From positions 1 to 64,000 of the forward strand of contig JAAVTG010000666.1 of the NCBI GenBank assembly GCA_011947345.1: a stretch of DNA of 64,000 bases. Reading direction: 5' to 3'. The notes below the pieces were generated by a model. The model worked only from the letters and a program-made list of their open reading frames with translations. It was not told the origin of the DNA and ran no database searches. A program made the translations under genes and the position numbers. This document shows, piece by piece, positions 34,025 to 44,738 of the stretch (its first letter is position 1; each line of letters starts with the position of its first letter). This DNA comes from Phytophthora quininea. Its lineage: Eukaryota > Oomycota > Peronosporomycetes > Peronosporales > Peronosporaceae.

Positions 34025-35124
34025 CTAGTCGAACGTGATGTCGGTGCGGCTGGACGTGTACTCGTAGGCCTCGAGCTTGGCGACCAGCACGGTGATGTTG
34101 TCGCGCGGACGGCGAGACAGCGCCAAGCTGAGCAGCGCGGTGGCGGCGGCCTGCGGCTCCTTGAAGTTGGCCGCGAGTCTGGCCGCCGCCTTGCTGGACA
34201 CGACGTCCCAGAGTCCGTCGGTCGCCATGACGAGGAAGCGGTCCCGCTTGGTGAGCTTGTGGGTCTGGATCTCCGGGTCGCACGTGACCCACTGCTTGAG
34301 AGAGAGGTCGCCGATGGAGCGCGAGACCGCCAGCTGGCCGTTGACGCGCGGCACGTCCACCATCTTCTTGAGCGGCCACAGCTTGTACATGAACTTGGGC
34401 TTGCTCGTGACGAACGCGCCCTTGGCTTCCAGGCGCCGGCGCTCATCCGGGCGGTTGGGCTTGTGGTCGACGGACAGCGGGATGGCGTCGCCCATGTTGG
34501 TCACGACGATGGCGCGCGAGTCACCGACGTTGCCCACGTGCAGGAGGCCGTCGCGCACCAGGGCGACCAGCAGAGTGGAGCCGTCCTCCATGGCGACGGA
34601 GCGGCCGTTGCTGCGAGCGGAGGCAGCCAGTCTAGAGTTGGAGCTGTGGCGAGCGATGTCACAGAACTCGGCGTCTGCAGGAGGGAAGAAGGAGCAGCAT
34701 TGCGTTAGTCGTTGCACTTACAAACGGCAGCGTGGCGTGTACGTACCGAGAGAGCGAACGGCGTTGGTGATGGCGTCGTTCACGGTGGTCTCGCTGTCGA
34801 GCTGCTCCAGGATGCGGGGAAAATATTCTCGGCGCAGAAGCGCGAGGCGCGGTCTCCTCTGTGGCCGTCGAAGATGCCGAAGCAGCCGCTGGCCGAGCTG
34901 GAGTAGCCGTTCAGAGTCAGTCGCTGCACGACCTTGCCGCCGATAAAGTAGGCGTCCTCCTGGCTCGGTTTGCCGCCGCGGTCGGTGGCGACGCCTACAG
35001 GCAGGTCCATCTCGTCCTTCTCGAGCACCTTGCTGGGCGGGCCGCCGGCGTCCACGTCGTCATCGCTGGCGAGACTGGTCGGCTGCTTCCGCTTGTGGTG
35101 ACGCTCTGTACTTACGCCAGGCAT
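34025..35124 (-). CDS. PP2C-type serine/threonine phosphatase
   Basis: Metal-dependent phosphatase of the PPM family. Exons 34747-35124 and 34025-34674 join at an Asp codon. Motifs in order: 'GKPSQEDAYFIGG', 'FGIFDGHRGDRASRF' (metal-binding Asp), 'LLHVGNVGDSRAIVV', 'DHKPNRPDERRRLEAKG', 'LAVSRSIGDLSLK', 'FLVMATDGLWDVVS' and 'RPRDNITVLVAKLE'. All the usual metal ligands are present. One C is missing in the run at 34816-34819 (G on the plus strand), between 'ENIFP' and 'ILEQLDSETTV'. The N-terminus is short and Lys/Arg-rich. The start chosen is the ATG of 'MPGVSTERHHKRKQ'; the open frame further up begins with TTG. Confidence 0.93.
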
Positions 35125-36281
35125 GGCTGCAGTGTGTGTGTGGGGAGCTCCGCAGACGACGTCTGCTTCCCAGCGCAAAAGCGATTATGACAGTCGTCTG
35201 AGCGGATCGGCAACAGAGACGACGCGAATCACTCTGAACATCCGCCCATAGTGAACGCCATACAAGATTGGCACGTCGTCGTTCCGGCAGTGTTTTGCGC
35301 GGCTGCGGTTTGCTTGACACGAGAGCGCTTGCAAGGCAGGCCGAGCGCTGCATGGAGCGCCCTTCAACCCCATTCTCGGCTGTGTGCCGGGGCGTCGTCG
35401 TGTCTTTCGAGGGCTGTGGGGCGGAGCGCTGCTAACGATGACCGGCAGATGGCAACGTCATCCACGAGAATCCGGGGATTCAAGCGAGATGCATCGCAAT
35501 GCGGCATTGCCAATGCCAGACCAGGCCCACTCACACGACGCGGAAAGACGTCCAGAGCGCTGCTCCGGGCAGAGCTGCAGCACAACTGGACGCGGAGGCT
35601 CGCAGCGAGCTGCAGCAACGAGCTGCAGCAACTTGCCCTGTTTACGGCAAATTTGATTAAAAACCATCACTCCTGCCGACTTATTTCGCTTTACGCAAGG
35701 GCGGAAAATTTTGAGTTTGAATGATACCTCCGCCGTCCAGTCGAATGCCGCGCGGCTGGAGCTGCAGATATCGATCTTGCTGCACTGCTACTGCTGCTAG
35801 CCAGCCGCTGGTCTAAGAGTCTACGGTGCACCACTGGCTGAGACCGTGAGCTGACTGCGCGATTTCTTGGCGGTCTCGGGAAAGATTTGGTGCGACAAGC
35901 ACGAACCTGATTGCTTTACCTTACTGATGCGCGCCGACAGTGTTGGTCGGGCCCTGCTTCGGCAGCATTGTGAAAGGCATTGTGAGCTGGTGGAAGGCTT
36001 GAAACCCTGGCGACGGCCTCATTAGCGAACAAACACTACATTTGCAGTAGGGCGCGAGAGGCTTGCAACGCTATCTCGATGAGCCCGAAGGCAGGAACCG
36101 CCGTCGGTTAAAAGATACCTTGGCTTGCCAACACCTGCGTGTCACGATGGGCTCCATCGAGTACTATCCGCTTCGGTAGCGCCTCGACATGCTGGTTGCT
36201 CCGCAATAGATGCCTTGCACATGAAGAAGCGGATACCTATACGTTTGTTGCGCATAGTGCCCAATTACCCATTTCCATTCG
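35125..36281. other. 1.16-kb intergenic stretch, no gene recognised
   Basis: Between the divergent PP2C and PA/RING genes, so it contains both promoters. Open frames here lack motifs. A CAG/CTG-rich patch occurs at about 35570-35635. I looked for tRNA, 5S and U6 signatures and saw none convincing. Confidence 0.5.
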
Positions 36282-37873
36282 CGATGGCATCCTTCGACGA
36301 CTTGGCGTTCACGGGCCCGCCGCCCACCGACGTACGTGGCGTTCGCTCGTGTTTGCCAGGCGCCAGGCGCCTCACCGCTCTTGCCATGCCGCCGACAGGT
36401 CGGGACGGCTGCAGCGGCGCCGGAGCTCTTTGCAGAGACTGCAACGAGATGGCGCAGAACATCACTGCAGGTGGGGGAGGGAGGAAGAGGACGCAAAAGC
36501 CGGCTGATCATATTATAACACATTACGACGCATCTCTCCGAGTTCAGACGGGAAGCGATGCTTGATCTGCGGCTGCGAGCTCGAACGTCGACAGCATTCG
36601 ACGGCAGCAGGGCAGGTTGGGGCACTCAGTAAGGTGCTGACGACACGCCAGGTGCTGATCGTGTGTGTGAGAGGCTGTTCTAGGACGCAACTAGAACTCT
36701 ATTCGGGGCCGAGGCAAACGCACAGGAGCTGCAGTCGATGGTGATGCGTCTACTGACGCAGATCGGAGGAGACTGGAACGGAGCGGACAGTGGAGCGCGA
36801 CGACCCGCGTCCGATGAAGCTGGTGCGTGGCTCCTGTATTCATGTTTGTCTGCAACAGTAATGCTGATGGTCAGCGATGTTTTTAGTGAAAAATCTCGGC
36901 TCCTTTGAAGCGGACCAGGCGTCAACGATCGAAGTGGCTGTCATTGTGAAAGGCATCGAGGGCGAGGTAGAGGGTCGATACGACGAAAATCATCACTCGA
37001 AGAGCTGTTTACTTACTGGGATGGTTTCTTTTCGATACCCCGTACCCAGGTGATCGCTGTCCCCGGGAACTTTGGCCCGTGCGAGTCACTGAAGGAATGC
37101 AGCGTCATTGTGGCGGACCCGTTTGACGGAGCGAAGCCATTCCAAAATGCTGCAGACATGAAGAACAAGGTAGCGGCAATGATTTTATCCCCACTTTCTG
37201 CGGCTGCTACACTCACAACCGTTGTTCTTGCCAAATAGATTGTGGTAATGGAGCGTGGAGGCTGCACGTTTGCGCGCAAAGTGCTTCGCGCCCAAGCTGC
37301 TGGTGCTGCCGCGGTCATTATCATTCAGACCGTCGACATTTGGCCCTACACCATGACCGACTCGACCGGCGAGAGCAAGGACGTGGCAATCCCTGCGTTC
37401 ATGATGAGCGCAAAGCATGGCAAAGGGTATATGCGCTTCTACAACGAGCAATCTCTGGGGGTGCTTATTGTCTGACCAATTTCGACCACTTCTTGCAGCT
37501 TCGTGGGGTTTCTCCGTAGCAAAAGCAACGAAAGCGAAGTTGCAGTCGCCGACATCGTCGTGCGGAAGGATGCTCGTGAGTGTGTCATTTGCCAAGTCGA
37601 TATGTCAATCGGGATGAAGGTCACACGTATGCCGTGCCAGGTAAATGGCATTTACTGCATGTATAAAGCAATCGCTGTAGTGACGACGACGTTTGAATTT
37701 GCCTGCAGCACATGTTCCACACAACGTGCCTGCGCGAGTGGCTGCAGATCGGCAACTCGTGCCCCATTTGCCGCGTCGAGATCCCCGCCAAACGAACTGC
37801 ACACAGCAGCTCGTCCACATCGCAGAACGCTCAGCAGCGCGGCGATTTCTCCTGGAGCGAGTGGTTTTCTTGA
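36282..37873 (+). CDS. PA-domain RING-H2 protein (putative E3 ligase)
   Basis: The 3' half is clear. A protease-associated domain ('VIAVPGNFGPCESLKECSV', 'IVVMERGGCTFARKVLRAQA', 'AAVIIIQTVD') is followed by a RING-H2 finger ('CVICQVDMSIGMKVTRMPC', 'HMFHTTCLREWLQIGNSC', 'CPICRVEIP'). Introns at 37170-37238 and 37641-37708 fit, and one at about 36972-37053 brings 'VKGIEGE' to the PA domain. The frame between the PA domain and the RING (37455-37510) is unresolved: a short intron plus an indel in the G run 37457-37461 is likely. The 5' exons are uncertain: 'MASFDDLAFTGPPPTD' from 36282 with an intron after it, and an exon at about 36692-36830 with 'TLFGAEANAQELQSMVMRLL'. Unlike animal PA-TM-RING ligases I see no obvious membrane helix between the two domains. 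Confidence 0.7.
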
Positions 37874-37985
37874 TCGGCAATAGTAGTTGCAGTTGCACAT
37901 GCATTCCAAGAACTGAAAAGTAACTGTAGCGTATGAAGTAAGCGCGTCTGGCCAATCGTACGGCACACTCGAATTGACCAGCACC

Positions 37986-38433
37986 ATGTCGACGTCCTTC
38001 TTCGCCTCGACCGCGACGGCCACGGGCCCGGCCTTCTGCCCGCACTGCGGCACCATCCTGGACCACCCCGACACCAACAACATCGTGTGCTCTGCCTGCG
38101 AGTACCGATGCCGCTATCAAGGTAGTTATCCCCTTCCTGGCCCATGCAAGAACAGGATTGTCACGTTGACACACTCTCGTCTGTATTTTAGACCTGCCGT
38201 CGCTGACGGTCGTGACACGCAGCGAGGAGAAGCCTCTGCCCAAGTGGCTGGACGCTGAGAAGGTAATGAGCGAGGTCACGGGCCCCGCCCGCGCCACGGT
38301 GGAGGAGCCGTGCCCCAAGTGCGGCAACCCCGAGATGGACTACTACACGCTGCAGCTGCGCTCGGCCGACGAAGGTCAGACGGTCTTCTACGAGTGCAAG
38401 AAGTGCGGCCACAAGTTCTCGGTCAACAACTGA
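37986..38433 (+). CDS. RPA12: RNA polymerase I subunit RPA12 (A12.2)
   Basis: Small zinc-ribbon subunit of RNA polymerase I needed for transcript cleavage and termination, the Pol I counterpart of RPB9/TFIIS. Exon 1 37986-38121, intron 38122-38191 (70 nt), exon 2 38192-38433; the junction splits an Asp codon. The N-terminal ribbon is 'FCPHCGTIL', 'NIVCSACEYRC'. The C-terminal TFIIS-like ribbon is 'EEPCPKCGNPEMDYYTLQLR', 'ADEGQTVFYECKKCGHKF', with the catalytic acidic loop (SADEGQT). Length about 125 residues, as usual. The frame is intact. Confidence 0.95.
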
Positions 38434-38514
38434 GCCTTCTCTGCAGGTCTGGACTATAGATATATTTCGATACATGTACGTTCACGCTCCAAACTACTGG
38501 TTGGTGTGTCTTTA

Positions 38515-40886
38515 CTACTGCATGGTGAAGCCCGTGATCTCCATGTTGATGACAAGCGTAAGGTACGTGACCAACTCGGCCGAGGACCGGTAGAGAGGCA
38601 CGTCGAGGCGGTTGAAGCACGTGTGCGCTTTAGGATACAGGCCGGTGGGGGAGTGCCGAGAGGGACAAGCTGCAGGCCGAAACGACGAACGCGGCCGTCA
38701 CTGCTGAGAAGCGCCCGGAAGCCTTCAGCTGGAACGCGTGATGTGCCGGTGACGAACTGCAGTAGACGAGCGCGCTCTTCTTGAGAGAAATTCCGCACAG
38801 CGTCCCAGAACCACTGCACGACGTGTCGTTCGGAAGTGGACGGCTTGTTGTAGCCTTGGTCGGCACGGATATACCGGACGTCCGTGTGTGCTTCCCAGTC
38901 TGCTATGTCAATGGACGGCACGCCGCACATCAGCAACTCGAGTTCCTGGTAATCGAATACAGCCAGCAAAGATCGCGGCAACACGTCGTAGATCCCCTCA
39001 AGCAGCGCCTCCAGTTGCTCCCGCACTGCGCCAAACATTTTGTACTTGAGCAGCAGGGTCAGGTATTCTTCCTTGTTGGCGTCCGTCACAGGGATGTCTT
39101 TTCCATCAGGTTTGAGCTCTTCCGTGACGATAGCACCGTCCGCAGTCTGCCGCTGCGCCGTGAAGTCGAGCGCCAGGGCTTCAGCGCCTTCATTGTCGCG
39201 CAACCACAGCGCATGACGGTGAAGCTCTGCGTCAAGAAATTCCAAGTCAGAGAACGAGATCGGGACGCCAAGAAGATGCTTGAGAAGCGGGAGCGCAAGG
39301 TGAACAGTGATCAGTTGTCCCTCCAGCAGACACTTGGCAAGCAGCCGACCGACGAACTGAAAGCAGTGCAGATGGTCCCGATGGAGCTCGCGAGAGTTGG
39401 GATTAATCCAGTAGCCTGAATGATCCGCGAGCGTACGCTGGAAGAGCCCATAGCTGTCATCGAAGAGCTGTTCGCAAAGGAGCAAAACCCATTCCCGCAG
39501 CAATCCGCCAGCATCAAGCCCCGGCTCATCGATAAACTCGATTCGCAAGCGTTGCCGAAGGTCTGCTGCTGGTACCAGCATGAGGAGATGCATCGACTCG
39601 CTGAGCACTGCATCGCGACGGATTTTGAGGAGTAAGTGGCCTTCGTTCCACGGCACAGCAACGTTGTCCAGCTCTCGCAGCAGCCACCGCACTTTTGCGC
39701 GAAATGGCAACGCTGCTACGGACTCGAAATCAATGAAGCTGTTGGTGGCTCGAGGGAATTCTTCGATGTCGATGGCCGTCACTGCCGCTTGCTCGTGCAC
39801 AAGCGACTCCGCGGGCACCCACTCCGCTTGACCGTGTTTGTTCACATGCCGCACGTAGCCCACCGAAGGCTGTGCTATCAATGCATCTCTAGTTGCTGAG
39901 GAAGAGGCTTCGACAGTGTCAGAGCCACGACGGCTGACAACGTGCTTGCGAATGGAAGGCGAAAACCCTCCGTCCTCATCGACAGAGGCCACCATCGTCA
40001 ACTCCGTTTCCACCCCCGACTCGTCCCTGTTGCTGGTGCTCGTTCTCGTGATAGTGTTTGACCTTTCGCTAGCATATTTTGCATCCTCGGCTTGGCTAAA
40101 GGTATAAACTGCAGGGGCAGACTGCCGCCCGACTTCACTTCCAGCACCGCTCGGAAGCAAGGATGTCGCTGCGGCAGGTAAGCTTGAGCGAATATTTGAC
40201 GCGAGTTGGCTGATCCGAGATGGCTGGCAGTGAGCGACGCGCACCCAACGGAACTGTCCATCAGCAGTCTTCTCGCGCTGCCAGAGGTGCCGTCGCCGAG
40301 CCCCTCGCTGTCGCTGGTTCAAATTCATCTCATTGAGCCGACGAGCATGGAAGGAGCGGTTCCTCGCAGCAAGTTCCGCCTGCGTCTCCGCCGACTCGTC
40401 CAGCGCAAACTGCTGCGAACTGCTCCCGTGCTTGGTGTCATCTGTCAGCGATTTTGTCACTCCGATCGAGATCACTGCAAAGCAAGTTGTGAGCTCAACG
40501 CCTTTAAGACGAAACCACACCACCAAAAGCCTCACCTTCCGGCGTGCCGCACATGAGGCACTCTCTCTTGGCCGGGTGGTTTTCGTGGTAGCACACTGAG
40601 CACTGCCACTCGACCTCCCCGTATTGGACGAAGCTGTCCTCGAGCAAGTGTCTCTGCATGTTGTTGTTGACATTGTCGCTCTCGACAAACCGTTGGATCC
40701 GTCGCTGGTGCACGCAGTAGAGCAGCATGCAGCCCGCGGACAGCGAGACGACGACGCCCAGAAACACATAGACGTAGAACTCGATGCCTGCCAACCATTG
40801 CACCGCAACGTGTCAGAAAGCACTCTAACCTCTGCGAGTCAATTGCCAAGCTCACTCTGACGTTGTGCGTCCGCCTGCTCCGCCAT
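38515..40886 (-). CDS. HECT ubiquitin ligase with membrane anchor and RanBP2 finger
   Basis: Exons 40856-40886, 40536-40787 and 38515-40474 join in frame. The N-terminus is 'MAEQADAQRQS' then a hydrophobic helix ('IEFYVYVFLGVVVSLSAGCM'), a perfect RanBP2-type finger ('WQCSVCYHEN', 'RECLMCG'), a basic linker, then a HECT domain from about 39650 ('RIEFIDEPGLDAGGLLREW', 'HCFQFVGRLLAKCLLEGQLI', 'LLMCGVPSIDIADWEAH'). The frame breaks at a G run at 38647-38651 (C run on the coding strand). One more base restores 'TGLYPKAHTCFNRLDVPLY', with the catalytic Cys of AHTCFN, and a normal end ('MEITGFTMQ', stop 38515-38517). The enzyme should transfer ubiquitin at a membrane surface. The finger may bind ubiquitin, as in Npl4-type fingers; that is inference. 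Confidence 0.9.
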
Positions 40887-41115
40887 GCTGTGACTGCCAG
40901 TGTCAGACGCGTTCACGATGCCGTGCACCGCATCAGCGAACGAGCGCGACCCGTTCGCGATCATCAATCCACCAGGAACGTTCGCAAATGAACCACGTGA
41001 CGGTCTTGGTCGAGTCGTTTCCAACGGCAACCATTGTCAACCGCCGCCAAGATCGTCCAATCATTGGCCAAAAATATTCTCAAGAACCGAGCACGAGTGC
41101 GCAGCCAGCTCGGCC

Positions 41116-43370
41116 ATGGAGCCTTCGTCTCCGCCGCCTTCTCCGCCCCCGCCGTCGTCCCCAGTTCCAAGAGTGTATCCAGCACGCCCCAGAAGCCCGC
41201 AGACAGAGCAAGACGCCTCCTGACGGTCGTAAGAGCGGCCAGAGCTCCTCCTTCTCGTCCCCACTGCCCCCGTGTCCCGAAGACCCGCCAGCACCGCCGC
41301 CTCCGTGCACGCCACCCAAGTACCGACCCACAGAGGAGAACACAGAGGAGGAGAGAGACGACCGCAGCGTCGACGAGTCTTCCGAGCCGCAGGTTTTCCC
41401 CACACCACCGCCGCCACCGTCTCCACCGATGGCGTCGCCTTTGGGAACGCCGCCACCGCCTCCTCCGCCGCCCTACTCGCCTCCTAACGCAAAGATCGCG
41501 TTGGCTTTAACTGGAGCTTTAGACGCGGCAGTGAAAGAGGCGGACACTCCTCCCCACCGCCAGAAAGTGATGGAGAAGACGGAGACGACGAAAGGGAAGA
41601 GAGAGAAGAGAGGGAGGAGGGTTTTAGTGCAGCGACGGAAGCGTCGCCGTCGTCAGTGATCGCGTCCATGAGAAGTGCAGTGAGAGAGCGAGAGATCATG
41701 GCCACAGATGTGGTGAGAGAGGCGCCGGTGAAGAAACCCAGGTTTTATATAGGCGACATTGACAACTACAGCATCATTGACAAGGTCGGGTCAGGGACGT
41801 ATGGGTACGTTTGGAATTCGAGGGAGTGAGTTGGTAGGTATTAATGATGCGTGTGTTTGCTTTAGTGAGGTGTTCAAATGCCAGCACAAGGTAACGAAGG
41901 ACATTGTAGCACTGAAGAAGCTCCGTCCAGATGTCGAGAAGAACGGGGTACGCAACAACACGTTTTGCTCTGTAAGAAATGCTTCTGAGCGTTTTATATT
42001 GACACAGTTTCCAGTGACCTCGCTTCGAGAAATGAAAATCCTAAAGTTCCTCAAACACCCAAACATCCTCGAGCTGAAAGAGATCGTATCATCCAGCGGT
42101 ACGTCGTATGCTGTAGATGTTGCTTATTAAGCGATGGAGTCTCTCAACCGAGTGTGGTTTATCTATCGCACGGAATAGCTCCTCCCAAGGAAGGTAAACG
42201 GCCGCCTTTATACTTCGCGTTTGAGTACATGGAGCACGATATGTCCGGGCTGCTGAACCACCCACGGGTGAAATTTACTCGGACGCAGATCCAGTGCTAC
42301 ATGCGGCAGTTGTTGACTGGCATTGCCTTTATGCACCGCAACAAAATTGTTCACCGCGATATCAAGGCTTCAAATTTGCTGCTGAACAACCAAGGCATGC
42401 TGAAGGTGGGCGACTTTGGTCTCTCTCGCTTCTGGAACGAAGTGAATGCCAAGGCAGGGAGATATACGAACAAAGTCGTGACGCTGTGGTATCGGTCCCC
42501 AGAGCTTTTGATGGGCTCCACATCGTACGATTTCTCGGTAGACGTCTGGTCGATTGGCTGCATCTTTGGCGAGTTGCTCTTGGGAAACCCATTTTGCAGG
42601 GAAAGACTGAGATCGAACAGGTACGTTTGTTTGTAGTAGGTTTCTCTGTTTCTTTACTCACGCACGGGTTGTTTGTAGCTGCAACTGATCTTTGGACTCT
42701 GTGGAGTGCCTACGGAAGAAACTTGGCCAGGATTCTTCAAACTAGCTGGAGCTGCAGATTTCCAAATGGACGATAAATATGTGTGTCCACTGCGAGAGAG
42801 GTTTAAAAGTGAGTGCTTGCTGGGTAGATATGTCGTCGACGTCGGATCTTACTGATTTGTGTGCTTAGCTTCCCTCCGCACGCCGTCGATCTGTTAGAAA
42901 AGTTACTGGAGTTAGATCCGGCCAAGCGGATCACAGCAGCCGAGGCCATGGACCACGACTACTTCTGGCGAGTGCAGACTTGCAAGCCACGAGAGTACGT
43001 ATTTTAATTCCCCAACTTGTCCGCTCCTGCACTGATGGGCTGTACGTTTGCGAACAGTTTGCCCAAGTTTTCTGTTTCTTCCACCCACGAGTACCAGTCC
43101 AAGAAGCGCCACCAAGAAGAGCGAGCTGCGGCAGCTGCCGCCAACAACGGCAACTCGAACGACCGCAATGTGCGGCAGCGTGGCGAAAGAGGCTATCGAG
43201 ATCGGATTGACCACTACCGCAGTGGAGGCCACCACCACAGTCGCTCCGATCGTAGTCGCCCGTATCGCTCACACCGCCCCAGCAGCGACTACTACGACCG
43301 TGATCGCGATCGGGAGCACAGTCGAAGTAGAAGTCGCGAGCGCCATCGCGACCGAGGCCGAGACCGCTGA
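41116..43370 (+). CDS. CDK12/CDK9-like cyclin-dependent kinase
   Basis: A Pro-rich N-terminus ('[18 protein letters not shown]', later '[20 protein letters not shown]') leads to a kinase domain: '[19 protein letters not shown]', '[20 protein letters not shown]' (the cyclin-binding helix), '[12 protein letters not shown]', '[12 protein letters not shown]', 'DFGLSR' and '[12 protein letters not shown]'. It ends with an Arg/Ser/Asp-rich tail ('[18 protein letters not shown]'). Introns at 41805-41865, 41948-42007, 42099-42178, 42621-42678, 42809-42868 and 42995-43057. Breaks: near 41210, near 41625, at the G run 42582-42584, and probably at the A run 42805-42808. The architecture fits CDK12/13/CDKC, which phosphorylate the Pol II C-terminal domain with cyclin K or T. 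The helix reads PVTSLRE where animals have PITAIRE or PITALRE. Confidence 0.88.
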
Positions 43371-43468
43371 AGCGCAGAGATGGCAGACTCATAAAGCTTC
43401 TTTTCATAAGCAGACCTCTTCTTGTGCCTCCTATCCTATCAGATAGGACAAATTCCCCGAGCACCAGT

Positions 43469-44577
43469 ATGACGCACCAACGTACATCGACGCCCAAGCA
43501 ACAGGACGCTGTGCGGACGACACCCTACAGTCGAAGTCACGGACGCTGGCGGAAGCGGCCGAACCACGAGATCGAGTACTTACGGCAGCAGGTGACGGAC
43601 CTCGAGGCAGAGCTGGCGGTGCTGCGCCAACCAGACACTCGACCCAATGCGACAGAAATGCTCGACCTCCTAGAGGACTGTGGTGGATGGGAGAGCATTG
43701 CCAAGAGACAGAAACACCAGGCCGACGCTGTGCTGATGCAGAACGTCAAGCTGCGGGCGATGCTGGAAGGACAACTGCGAGTGGCGCGCGCTCTGGAAGC
43801 TGCGATCGACCAACACGCGAGGACCGAGTCCAGCAAAATGTACTGGTGCAGTCGAGACGCCCAACGCCCGAGAGCTTCCAGTTTATCGGACGAGCTGCTT
43901 TTCGGATTGCTGGACGACACGCTGGAGAGTCTTCACGCTGCACCGACCAAGTCTTGGACGCCACCGGAGTTGCAGGTCCGCCTCGCAATAGCCTGTGTCC
44001 CGAACTGCGAGTCGTGCAAGAGGTAGATGGAATTTCGTTCCTTCACGGCGAGGTTCGACTACTCCCGTTTTCTACTTCAAGCGTGCTGCGCGCGACCGCC
44101 AATTGCCTGGCCCATGGCGAAGCAGGAGGCCCCATCAAGTCAGTGGCCAAGCTGGTCAAGGACGAGGACAGTTTGCGTGCAACGATCATCGACAAGCTCC
44201 ACTTGCCCAAGGCAAAGAACGTCCGAGTCAAGGTGAGGGTCGTGCAGCGATATTTCATCGAGTCTGGTCGGAGTGTTCTCGTGTGGGCTGCCTACGTCGA
44301 GATCGAGGGCTCTGTGTTCGTTCGCCTGGAAGAGAAAGGTTGGGTGGCAGTTGAGCCTTACGAGTTTCGACGACAGGGAGCGCCTGGAAGTTGTTTGCGG
44401 TGTGTGGCTCGAGTCACTCCCATCGCAACAGAATTCAACTCCGACGAGGAAGAGCAGCAGCATCGCGGAGAGATGACGGACCTCGTTGTCGGCACCTACC
44501 ACCGCATCTTCGGTTTGTTCTATCAAGTGCTGGAGAACTTGCTCATGAACGATATGATCGCGAACACGAAGCCGTAA
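43469..44577 (+). CDS. M96-like coiled-coil protein, copy A
   Basis: First of eight array members. A basic N-terminus ('GRWRKRPNHEIEYLRQQV') leads to a coiled coil, a second helical part ('WESIAKRQKHQADAVLMQNV', 'LRAMLEGQLRVARALEAAI'), then a conserved C-terminal domain ('GISFLHGEVRLLPF', 'RSVLVWAAYVEIEGSVFVRL', 'HRGEMTDLVVGTYHR'). It is closely similar to copy B, 1.27 kb downstream. Compared with B, one C is missing at about 43940 (GCTGCAC versus GCCTGCAT). This puts the second half in another frame and creates a premature stop at 44024. Otherwise intact to 44577. The label M96 is from recalled oomycete annotation, where family members are mating-induced in P. infestans; the molecular function is unknown. 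Confidence 0.8.
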
Positions 44578-44738
44578 GAAACGCATGACCCTATCAACAG
44601 AGCCCGTAGGTGAGCAATACCTTTGGAATCATTCCTTCCTTCTTGATGAAGTTCTTCCTGCCAGCTGGAGATGATGGCATAGCTGTTGAGGTACCCACAT
44701 ACAAAAACCGTGCTCCGATCGTAGCGAAGAAGCTGATC

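Noticed and set aside
35930..35990. GCTTCGGCAGCAT stretch suggestive of U6 snRNA
   Set aside because: Only the first dozen bases resemble U6; the conserved body of the molecule does not follow.
41300..41500. Proline-codon repeats as a possible mobile or satellite element
   Set aside because: They encode the Pro-rich N-terminus of the CDK gene in frame, and no unit is repeated in tandem as DNA.
43427..43450. Short palindrome TCCTATC-A-GATAGGA upstream of copy A
   Set aside because: Seven-base arms are expected by chance at this length, and copy B lacks it.
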